DNA from: Entamoeba histolytica HM-1:IMSS
Taxonomy: Eukaryota > Evosea > Mastigamoebida > Endamoebidae
DNA: 55,346 nucleotides
Reading direction: 5' to 3'
Assembly (NCBI RefSeq): GCF_000208925.1
Contig: NW_001914947.1
Span: 1,189-56,534 of the forward strand
Below, in pieces: positions 10,672 through 19,285 of the stretch. Within the stretch, counting starts at the first letter, position 1, and every line of letters starts with the position of its first letter. Below the pieces are notes generated by a model, which saw only the letters and a program-made list of their open reading frames with translations, did not search any database and was not told where the DNA came from. Made by a program: the position numbers and the translations under genes.

Positions 10672-13083
10672 TTAGTTATTTGATGGGAGAGGTTGTTTTG
10701 GTAAACGTAGAGGGATGAAAGGAATACCATCTCCAATGTAGAATTTATTTTGGAATTCAATCCAATGAAGTCTCAATGTATGTAAGAATGCAGATAATGA
10801 CTCCATACCAATAAGAATTGCCAATGTAATCAAAGCCCAAACAGCAAATCCAACAAAGATTGTAATAAAGATATTCATTTCCATTAATAAATAAAACACA
10901 TTTTCCAAAAAGACTGAACCTAATTGAGCATGTGCCAATGATAAAGCCCATAATCTAAGATATGAAGCTGTATTAGAAATACATCCAAGGACATATTCAA
11001 TTGCATGAATAGAATTAAAAATGATAATTTCCATTAATGAATTTCCTTCTTCATTATCTTCTTCTTCTTCTTGTTTAGTATTATTTTCATTAATTCCTTC
11101 ATTATTATTTAATAAAGTATTATTATCAGATGAATATTGATTATCACTAAAATCTCCAAATTCACCATCATTAGTATCTACTTGTTCTAATAATGGTCTA
11201 CTTTCTGGATGTGTTCTTTGTTGTTTTCTTAATTTAATATATAAAAATATTGGTTTTGGAATAAACATAAGTAATAATGAAATAATAACAAGAACAAGTA
11301 ATACAGGTTCAACTACTTTTTGTCCTGTAAATATATAATTTTCATCAGTAACTCTTCCAAAATTTTGGAACATTTCAAGAAATACATTAGTTAACATTGG
11401 GGCTGGATCTTTATCTGGATTACACCATTTGAAAATTATAAGGAAACATAAATATCCAAATGAACAAATCATGAACACCATTTCTGGAATCCAATTAAAG
11501 AATATATTTAACCATTTTTTTTCATGTAAATGATTAAAAAGTGATAATATAACACCAAATGTCATATGAAATACACCAATAAGAATAGACAATTTCATTT
11601 TTAATGAATTAGCATAATATAATTCATTATTTGATGATTTCCAAATAGGATCTACTCCAAAATAATAAACATAATTTTCATTACTTCTAGCATAAACATC
11701 ACCTTCTACTTTATCCCATGACGTTCCAAAAATGTCTATTGAAAATCCAAAAAATTCATTAAATACAATACCACAATATATTGCCATAAGTCCCATTTCA
11801 AGTAATAACCATCTAGCATCAAATAACATTAATGTAATGTCATCTAATGATGCTTTCTTTAATTTCTTTTGAAAGATTATAAAGAGAAGTCCAAGACCAA
11901 ATATAAAAATACCATGTCCTGCATCAGAAAACATTATTCCAAATAAAAATGGAAATGTAACAATATTTAACCATGCTGTATTAATTTCTCCATATCTTGG
12001 TGTACCATATGAATCTGTAAGATCTTGGAATGTTTGTGTAAATGAATTAGTTTTATTATATGTAGGAATTATTGCTTTTGGTGGGGCTTGAATTGGTGAA
12101 AAGATAGGTGACATTGAATTTTGATCAAGTTCACTTAACTTAGTAACAATAGTATCTAAACATTCTGATGGGAACCAACATTCTCCTCTTAATGTTGTTC
12201 CTCTATCAACTTTAAACATATTTAATGTAAAGAAAATCATTCTTTCTCTATCAATAACATCTTTCCATCCTTCAATTTGTAATGCAATAGTTTTTAATAA
12301 TTCTCTTTTTTCCTTAGTACTTCCTTCAAAAATTCCTGTTAATTGTTGTTTATTACTTAATGCTTCATCAACAAATTCTCTTCTTTGTTGTTGATCAACT
12401 GGAATATTAGTATAAACTCTAACACCTGATGTTTGACAAATTTTATTGATTTTAAGTCCAAGATCATCTCCTTGATAAACAACTAAGAAATTTCTTAATG
12501 TTGATCCTTCAGTAAGATCCATTGACTTAATCAATACAAGTCCTCGTGAAACTCTCCAAATTAATCGTTGAACAGAATCATATTTACTTTTTTCAATAAC
12601 TCCAATAACAAATTTTAATCCTCCAACGACAACATCATCCATATTTTCAAATAATGTATCTAAGTTTGATGAAACTAATAATCCTTCTTCAATTTTTTCT
12701 AAATCATTTTCTGTTGCAGTACAATCACTAATTGTTTGTTTTAAATCTTTTTCTACACTATCTAACTTTAATTCAAGATTTTCAGTAGATTCTTTTTCAA
12801 AACTTTGAAATTCTCCATTTCTTCTAAATTTTAATCCATTCATATCTTTACGTTCTTCTTCTTTTGTTATCATTTCATTAAAATATCGTATTTTTCTTTC
12901 AAGCTCATCACATCTTTTAAGTTCATTACAAAATCTTCTATTAAACGTTAATTCTTTTTCATTTAAATCAATAAATTGAACTATTCCCAATTCTCCAATA
13001 AGTTCAATTGTTTCTTCTGCAACATTTACAGGAACAATTAATTGTCCATAAGAGACAGGTTGTGATCTTATTAAATCTCCCAT
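10672..13083 (-). CDS. V-type proton ATPase subunit a (100/116-kDa, Vph1/Stv1 family)
   Basis: 803 aa, normal length for the family. It forms the proton half-channels of the membrane V0 sector and acidifies endosomes, phagosomes and lysosomes. The N-terminal half (about 1-390) is the soluble coiled-coil arm beginning with the family pattern SQPVSYGQLIVP and later TTLRGECWFP. The C-terminal half has about eight membrane segments. The essential arginine is R710 in SYLRLWALSLAHAQL, with a second conserved Arg at about 771 in LRLHWIEFQNKFY. An Asp/Glu/Asn-rich insert (about 650-690) sits in the cytosolic loop before it. No intron and no frameshift. It is divergently oriented from the FHA-BRCT gene, sharing 227 bp. 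The Rogdi/Rav2 gene, a V-ATPase assembly factor in other eukaryotes, is 2.5 kb away. Confidence 0.96.
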   Translation of the reverse strand: MGDLIRSQPVSYGQLIVPVNVAEETIELIGELGIVQFIDLNEKELTFNRRFCNELKRCDELERKIRYFNEMITKEEERKDMNGLKFRRNGEFQSFEKESTENLELKLDSVEKDLKQTISDCTATENDLEKIEEGLLVSSNLDTLFENMDDVVVGGLKFVIGVIEKSKYDSVQRLIWRVSRGLVLIKSMDLTEGSTLRNFLVVYQGDDLGLKINKICQTSGVRVYTNIPVDQQQRREFVDEALSNKQQLTGIFEGSTKEKRELLKTIALQIEGWKDVIDRERMIFFTLNMFKVDRGTTLRGECWFPSECLDTIVTKLSELDQNSMSPIFSPIQAPPKAIIPTYNKTNSFTQTFQDLTDSYGTPRYGEINTAWLNIVTFPFLFGIMFSDAGHGIFIFGLGLLFIIFQKKLKKASLDDITLMLFDARWLLLEMGLMAIYCGIVFNEFFGFSIDIFGTSWDKVEGDVYARSNENYVYYFGVDPIWKSSNNELYYANSLKMKLSILIGVFHMTFGVILSLFNHLHEKKWLNIFFNWIPEMVFMICSFGYLCFLIIFKWCNPDKDPAPMLTNVFLEMFQNFGRVTDENYIFTGQKVVEPVLLVLVIISLLLMFIPKPIFLYIKLRKQQRTHPESRPLLEQVDTNDGEFGDFSDNQYSSDNNTLLNNNEGINENNTKQEEEEDNEEGNSLMEIIIFNSIHAIEYVLGCISNTASYLRLWALSLAHAQLGSVFLENVFYLLMEMNIFITIFVGFAVWALITLAILIGMESLSAFLHTLRLHWIEFQNKFYIGDGIPFIPLRLPKQPLPSNN

Positions 13084-13310
13084 GTTAAATAAACTAAATT
13101 ACTTTTTTTTTCTCTTTTTCTTTTTCTTTTTTTTTAATACCCTTTTTCTGTACAAAAATACTTTTCTGTTTCTTGTTTTATTCTTTTTATTTTTGATTAT
13201 TTTTTTGTAACATATAACATTATTATTTTTTGTGATTTTATATGACAAGATTCTTTCTTATAGAAAAACAAAAAGTTGAGGAACTTTAAAAAAAAGAAAA
13301 AGTCAAACCT
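13084..13310. promoter_or_regulatory. Divergent promoter region (V-ATPase a / FHA-BRCT gene)
   Basis: 227 bp between two divergent start codons. On the + strand GAACTTTAAA at 13281-13290 merges a GAAC element with a TATA-like run, 21 nt before ATG 13311. The minus side has only T-rich runs with no clear TATA. Confidence 0.5.
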
Positions 13311-15425
13311 ATGCAAAAGTACATTCAAATCACATCAAATGGAGAGTTCACATCAACTCCTTTCAAAATTAATCGGTTGACAGTTTCATTTGGGAAAGAA
13401 GGAACACATGTCTTAATTCCAAGTATTGATTATCATGCGTTTGATTTAATATTTGTTAATCCAAAAGAATCAAAAGGGTTCCTCAAATCATATACTACTG
13501 AACCTATAAAAATTAATCAAATGACAGTCACTAATATTGCAGAAATTGATAAAGGTGATGTGATTACTATTGGACAACTTTCTATGTTATATTATGTTGA
13601 CCATCCTGATGTGGATTGGAGACGAAGTAGTGAATTGAAAAGAGAGTCATTAACTAATGAATTAAAAGGAAGTTTACTCCCTCCTGCTGTAGAAGTTACA
13701 ATGATTCAATTCAAAAATCCATTGTTATCACATCGTCCATCTTTGGAATCAACCCAGCAACAAGAAGTTGTTAAAAATGATATTAATGAATCAACTGTAA
13801 AAGAAGATAGTCAAAAAAGTGATGTTTCATCTAATTCCCAAACAACAATTAAAAGAAAAATGCTCAATGAAGTAATTGTTCATAATAATTATGGTGAAGG
13901 AGATCAAAGACTTATTGAAAATAAAATAAAATCACCACCAAATGAAGAAATAAATAATGAAATAAAAGAAGAAACAAAACTAGAAGTACAAAATCAACCA
14001 AAAAAAAAAGTGATTCTCCTTGGACAACACAGAGACTCACAACAAAAAAATGAAACAAGTAATCCAAGAAAATCTCAACTTCAAGAAACAGAAGACTCAG
14101 AGTCTATAGCATTTAAATTAGGACCATTAGAAGATTCAAAAGAAGAACAAGAAATATATCAACATAAACAAGATTTAGAAGAGTCTTATTCTCCATCTCC
14201 TTTCAACCAAGAATTAATTAATCAAGAAGACAAAGAATTAAATAAAGAATTTGAAAATGAAAGTGATAGTAGTAGTAGTAAAGAAGAAAGAGATAATGAA
14301 GAAATTTTAGAGGAAGAAGACAAACAAGAATTAAGTGATATGTCCAATATTGTAGATGAGAATGATGATGAACAAATTGAAGACAGTATCAAAATGATGT
14401 CTATAGAAGATATTCGAGCAACAGAACTTGAAGAAAAAGAACAACAATTAAAAGAAGCTAAAGAGTATTCCAAACGATTTGAAAGTAAAGTTAAGAAAGA
14501 AAAGATTAATGAAAGTAAAGAAGAAAGAATAGAAGATAAATTTGAACAACCAACAAAACGACGAACAGAAGTTGGAATAAAAACTAAAAGATCAATTGTT
14601 TTTCGTAAAGGAATATCAGGAAATACATTTTATTTTGGAAGTAATGAAATATTATACATTAAATTTGAAAAAGAAATTAAAATGTATGGAGGAATTAGTC
14701 ATCAAGGATATCCAGATATTGATTGTCATCGTATTACTAATGAAAATAGTTATCAAGAAAATAGTTTATTAGAAAGTAAGATATTTTATGTTTGTGAAAA
14801 AGGAAATGAAGGATTATTAATGCCATATTTATGTTGTATCCTTCAAAGAATTTATGTTCTATCATCATCATATCTTGAAGATGTAGTAACTCGAGAAGTA
14901 GATTTTAATGATTATTTATTACCTATTTTTCCATTATCTTCTATTCAAAAAGGAAAATTATTACATGGATATAAAATAGATATGAATGCTTTGCCAAAAC
15001 AACCAATTCATTTTGAGTCATTTGATCCAAATGAACAAATGAAAATACCAAAATTTGCACCTAAAAAAACAAATCATTCATATGGAAGAAGATTTACAGC
15101 TTCAGATAAAATTAAAAAAGAAAAAGAAATTCATATAGAAAATTCATTTATTGAATTATTTATTAAGAAAATTGGAGGATTATTTATTGAATCATCTTCT
15201 GGAAGAAAAAATGCATATGATTTCTATGTTGAATTTGTTCAAGAAAATAATGAAAATGAAAGAAAAATTACTAGAAGTAGTTTTAATCCAAGAACTGCTG
15301 GAAATTTTGTTGATTTAACATGGGTTTTTGAAATGTTAAAATCACAACATTTTATTCATCCAAGTGAATTTAGTTCTATACCACCACCAGAACATTCATT
15401 TATTTCAAGCTATGATAACTTTTAA
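13311..15425 (+). CDS. FHA-like + SQ/TQ-rich linker + tandem BRCT protein (DNA-damage mediator-like)
   Basis: 704 aa, intronless. Residues about 5-97 read as an FHA fold: LTVSFGKEGTHVLIPS, then YHAFDLIF, and the typical closing IDKGDVITIGQLSMLYYV. The usual GR and SxxH phosphothreonine residues are replaced or shifted (GK; SIDYH), so binding is uncertain. Residues about 140-430 are acidic, Ser/Glu/Lys-rich and disordered, with SQ/TQ sites at T148, S167, S176, S243 and S255, the kind of cluster that ATM/ATR-type kinases phosphorylate. Two C-terminal BRCT-like repeats follow: about 430-525 (KMYGGISHQGYP, DCHRIT) and about 605-695 (IKKIGGLFIE, then DLTWVFEMLKSQ). FHA at one end and BRCT pair at the other resembles MDC1; Crb2/Rad9 and NBS1 are related alternatives. 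Inferred role: nuclear checkpoint or repair scaffold. The fold calls are pattern-based. Confidence 0.6.
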   Translation: MQKYIQITSNGEFTSTPFKINRLTVSFGKEGTHVLIPSIDYHAFDLIFVNPKESKGFLKSYTTEPIKINQMTVTNIAEIDKGDVITIGQLSMLYYVDHPDVDWRRSSELKRESLTNELKGSLLPPAVEVTMIQFKNPLLSHRPSLESTQQQEVVKNDINESTVKEDSQKSDVSSNSQTTIKRKMLNEVIVHNNYGEGDQRLIENKIKSPPNEEINNEIKEETKLEVQNQPKKKVILLGQHRDSQQKNETSNPRKSQLQETEDSESIAFKLGPLEDSKEEQEIYQHKQDLEESYSPSPFNQELINQEDKELNKEFENESDSSSSKEERDNEEILEEEDKQELSDMSNIVDENDDEQIEDSIKMMSIEDIRATELEEKEQQLKEAKEYSKRFESKVKKEKINESKEERIEDKFEQPTKRRTEVGIKTKRSIVFRKGISGNTFYFGSNEILYIKFEKEIKMYGGISHQGYPDIDCHRITNENSYQENSLLESKIFYVCEKGNEGLLMPYLCCILQRIYVLSSSYLEDVVTREVDFNDYLLPIFPLSSIQKGKLLHGYKIDMNALPKQPIHFESFDPNEQMKIPKFAPKKTNHSYGRRFTASDKIKKEKEIHIENSFIELFIKKIGGLFIESSSGRKNAYDFYVEFVQENNENERKITRSSFNPRTAGNFVDLTWVFEMLKSQHFIHPSEFSSIPPPEHSFISSYDNF

Positions 15426-15555
15426 ACTCTTGTTCCTTTTTTGTCTTTTAATTTTGTTTTGTTTTTTTTTTGGCATATAATAACAAAAAAAAAAAAGAAA
15501 AACTTAAAAATAAAAATAATTAATTTTTTCTTTGTTATTAATTTGTTGTTGCTCA

Positions 15556-16631
15556 ATGACTTATGTCATAGTTACTCCTAAAAGAACACCTTCTATAACA
15601 CCTTCTTTACCTAAATTTTGTGATGAAAATGAATGGTTTTATTTCCATGAAATTAAACCATTAATAAAACAAACATTCCCTACAATTAATAAATGTATGT
15701 CCTATTTAATGCCAATAGCTGAACAAGAAAAATTAGAACCAAAAACATATAAATTTCAATTACAAGAGTTTGTTCTTCTTTAAGTATAATAAATATAAAT
15801 ATTTATATTAAAAGTGGAACATTTCAAGGGGTTTTACAATTAAATGGATGGTTTTGTAATGGCACAGAAATTAGATTTAATTTACCTCAATGGCAAAAAT
15901 TCCCAATCTTTGCTAAAATTCGAGAGTCTCAAATATTACAAATGCAAGAGTTTTATCGTCAATGTTGTATTATTTTGGATGAAACAACTAAAATAAAAGA
16001 AAATCATACAGACTTAAATAAACTTATTGTTACTATAACTAATATTATTGAAGCATGTGCAAAAGCACTTAGACTTTTAGACAATCCTCCAAAAAAAGGA
16101 CTTTTTCCAGAATATGAACCATCTTTATTATATCAAGAACCTCAACCACCAGCAAATTGTATTTTTGAAATTTATATTCAACACAGAGAATTTATAATTA
16201 AAGTCTATGGTTTGGAAATAAAACAAGTTGAATTATCTACTTCAGTTGAAACACAAAGAAATTCATTCCAATTAACTAGACCTGTAATTCAACAATCAAA
16301 ATTGAATTCTGGGTTATACAAAAAACCCAAAACAACATTATTGTCTAGGTCTCAAAGTGCTCAACCAGATGACTTTGTACTAACATCAGTTGAATGGGGA
16401 TGTGGAGAAGGAATGATGGGTTATCCCAAAGGAACTAAACCTGTTATAATCCAAAATAAGTATCCTACTGTTACATATTTATATAATAAATATGAAGTTA
16501 CTGTAATGGCTAAAAGAGAAGTTCATATCACTATTGAACAACTTGACTCAATTTATAACGATGTTCATGAATTACAAATACAATGGACTCATGTTTTGCA
16601 TAACTTAAAACAATTAATTTTAATTCAATAA
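15556..16631 (+). CDS. Rogdi/Rav2 family protein (RAVE V-ATPase assembly factor), one intron
   Basis: Exons 15556-15767 and 15815-16631; intron 15768-15814 is 47 nt, donor GTTTGTT, acceptor TTAAAAG. The splice is in phase 2 and recreates DGTFQGVLQLNGWFC, which continues in frame through NLPQWQKFPIFAKIRESQI to the stop. Product 342 aa, close to yeast Rav2 length. The order EW near the N-terminus, a GTxxGxxxLxG strand, a leucine-zipper helix (about 110-165) and a long beta-rich region ending in a helix matches Rogdi. In yeast and animals this protein works in the RAVE/rabconnectin complex that reassembles V1 onto V0. The first in-frame ATG is 15556; upstream codons from 15532 lack an ATG. The stop is 10 bp from the convergent importin stop, so 3' ends must overlap. 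Confidence 0.65.
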
Positions 16632-16641
16632 GTATTCAATT

Positions 16642-19059
16642 TTAATATATTTCTAAAGTAGCAATAACCTTATGAGCTATTTCTACCAATGATGGTATCA
16701 TTTGAGATGCCTTAAAATAAACGTCTTTAATAATTTGATTATTACATTTACATACAACAATATTCTTAATAATTAAATGACCGAAATTTGTTAATGTTTC
16801 AATAATGTATAATGGTTGTTTTATTAATAAAATTGTTTTAAATGTTTGACTTGTCAATAATTGTAAATAAGGGATATATAATGTTTGGTCAATTGGGATT
16901 GTTTTAGATACAAAAACATACATATTTTTAATAACTGCTTCTGATGAATCTGTAAAAAGATGGAATGATTTCTTTGCAAATGAATGAATATAAGGAGTTA
17001 TGTTTTGAGGAAGATATGCTAATGCTTGAATCATAGCCCAAATAACTGATGTAACAGAGTCATCATGAAATGTTGAAATCATTGTATTAATATTTTCCAT
17101 AAAGAAATTTAAATGTTGAATTATAAAAGAAGAACATCCACTCATAATATCTCCTAATAATCCATATGAATCTTGAATAATAATTTTATGTAATTGTGGA
17201 AGAGTAACTTCAAATATTTTAAACATTTCATTTTGATGAGAATTAATAAAAGAAATCATATATGATGTACTTTTCTTATATAAACATTCAAATACTCTTA
17301 AACATGAACTAACAATATCAGCAGATTCTATGAATGTTGTTATACATTGAAATGAGATAGTAATTAATGTATTTATCATATCATTTGAAATAGAATGAAA
17401 TAACATAATATTACTAAATAATGTAGTCAAACAAATATCTATAACATCTTCATTTCTATTATTTAGATAAATACATTGTATTAATTCATTTTGTATACTA
17501 TTTTCCATTTCATTAGTTAAATTAGTACCTAATGTTTCTATAACTGAACTAAGTAAATCACAAACATTTAATAATGGTTGACCTTTTAAATTTTTAATTG
17601 TAGGAACAATTAAACTAAACAGTTGATTTAATTTATCTTTAAATAATCCACCATTAATCAAATTAGTTAATGTTTGAAGAGAAATACATGAAATTGTATA
17701 ATTATTATCTCCAATAAGTTTTAATAAATAATTATATAATGAATTCTTAATTTCTGGTGATGTTCCAACAACTAATGTTGGTACATTCCCAATAAATTCA
17801 ATAGCAATTCTTTTAATATATGTATTTTCATTCATAATATTTTGTATTGGAATTATACAAAATCTCCCAAATCTATCAAATAAATCATTTTCATGATAAC
17901 ATGGTACTGAAACATTGAGAATTCTAATTAGCACTTCTATATTTCTCCAATCATTTTGAACTTGTTGTCTTTGTTCATAACAATGACACCATGCATTAAT
18001 ATATGTTCCAACAGTATTTGAATCAAATGAATTATTAATTAATTCAAATAAATTAAATACTGAACTACGAACGGATGTATCATAATCATATTGTTCATCA
18101 TCATGAATCATAACTTGTTCTTTTTGTCTTGTTTGATCTTCTTCATTGATTTTATAAATAAGTTCTTCTGTTAATAAACATCGTTCAAAGAAGAGTGGAA
18201 TAAATTGAATTAAGAAAGGAAGTGTTTCTTCTGCAAATTCTGATGATAATGAAATAATAACTTCAGTACATTCAATAAAAACAGATTCACATTTATCATT
18301 TAATAATATTTGAACAACAGTTTGTATTTGTTTCATATAATGTGGAATTTCTTCAATGTAAATTTGAGGAATAGAAACTAAAAATGAACATAGATTAATT
18401 CTATATTTCTTGTCATCATAAATCTCTGTACAAAATGTTCTCATTAATAATTCTAATGCATTAGATAAAAATGGTGCTTCAAAAAGAATAAGCTCTGTAA
18501 ATGTGTTTAATACTTTTGATTTTAAATTAATTGGAATTGAAGAAAAATATTGAAGAACCATTTCCATAAGTTTTTCAATTGTTGGATAAAATGATTTATC
18601 TAAATTCTCAAAATGGTCTGTAATAATAGTGTCAAGAAGTTCTATTCCAAACTGTACTAAGAATGTTTGTGTTGATTGTAAAGAAGAACCAATGAATTGA
18701 ATAATCATTTGACTAGTTAATGGACTTTTACAAAAACATAATGTTAAAATAGAACATCCTCCTTTCATTATATATTGTTTCTCATCTCTTATTAATTTAA
18801 AAATTATTTGAATTGTTTCAATATAATCTACAGTACGTCCATCTTTAATTGCTTGTCTGAGTAATGATAATATAATTGTTAAATATACTTCGTTTGTTGT
18901 ATTTAACAACAAATATTGTAAGTATAATGCATAATCTTCATAATGATAAACAACATCTAACAGTTGTAACACCTCATTTTGTCTTTGACAATTTAATGAA
19001 GCTTCAACAATTTGTTGGATAGTTTGTAGTTTGTTGTAGTCTGGTTGAAATCCATTCAT
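16642..19059 (-). CDS. Importin-beta/karyopherin family HEAT-repeat protein
   Basis: 805 aa, almost wholly alpha-helical. The N-terminus carries a QRQNEVLQLLDVV and YALYLQYLLLN pattern like the importin-beta N-terminal (Ran-binding) helices. HEAT-like helix pairs then run throughout, with an acidic HDDEQYDYD loop at about 315-325 followed by a SVRSSVFNLFELI helix, as in the acidic loop of importin beta 1 and transportin. Expected role: Ran-dependent nuclear import of cargo. The sequence is too diverged to decide between importin beta 1, transportin or Kap123 types. No intron. It shares a 226-bp divergent upstream region with the RapGAP gene and converges on Rogdi. Confidence 0.75.
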   Translation of the reverse strand: MNGFQPDYNKLQTIQQIVEASLNCQRQNEVLQLLDVVYHYEDYALYLQYLLLNTTNEVYLTIILSLLRQAIKDGRTVDYIETIQIIFKLIRDEKQYIMKGGCSILTLCFCKSPLTSQMIIQFIGSSLQSTQTFLVQFGIELLDTIITDHFENLDKSFYPTIEKLMEMVLQYFSSIPINLKSKVLNTFTELILFEAPFLSNALELLMRTFCTEIYDDKKYRINLCSFLVSIPQIYIEEIPHYMKQIQTVVQILLNDKCESVFIECTEVIISLSSEFAEETLPFLIQFIPLFFERCLLTEELIYKINEEDQTRQKEQVMIHDDEQYDYDTSVRSSVFNLFELINNSFDSNTVGTYINAWCHCYEQRQQVQNDWRNIEVLIRILNVSVPCYHENDLFDRFGRFCIIPIQNIMNENTYIKRIAIEFIGNVPTLVVGTSPEIKNSLYNYLLKLIGDNNYTISCISLQTLTNLINGGLFKDKLNQLFSLIVPTIKNLKGQPLLNVCDLLSSVIETLGTNLTNEMENSIQNELIQCIYLNNRNEDVIDICLTTLFSNIMLFHSISNDMINTLITISFQCITTFIESADIVSSCLRVFECLYKKSTSYMISFINSHQNEMFKIFEVTLPQLHKIIIQDSYGLLGDIMSGCSSFIIQHLNFFMENINTMISTFHDDSVTSVIWAMIQALAYLPQNITPYIHSFAKKSFHLFTDSSEAVIKNMYVFVSKTIPIDQTLYIPYLQLLTSQTFKTILLIKQPLYIIETLTNFGHLIIKNIVVCKCNNQIIKDVYFKASQMIPSLVEIAHKVIATLEIY

Positions 19060-19250
19060 TTGTTACTTGATTATTTTCGTTATTTAATCACTTTCTTCAA
19101 ATATAATTTAAGTATAGTACTTTTATTATAACTATGAATTTACGATATTGAAACTATATTAAAACTATTAATGATACTTTATTTTTTCACAAAAATAAAA
19201 ATGAAACAAAAAAGAATAAAAATACAAGAAGAAGTAGTTTAAAATAGAAC

Positions 19251-19285
19251 AATGAACTAAAAACTTTAAAGGAATTTCTATTTTC
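19251..19285 (+). promoter_or_regulatory. Core promoter of the RapGAP gene
   Basis: AATGAACTA at 19251-19259 is an exact GAAC element. ACTTTAAAG at 19262-19270 is TATA-like. The initiator-like TTTCTATTTTCA ends at the ATG at 19286. It supports this start codon and a leader of about 10 nt. Confidence 0.65.

Noticed and set aside
10515..10760. Minus-strand 81-codon frame
   Set aside because: Overlaps the V-ATPase subunit a 3' end in another frame; hydrophobic noise.
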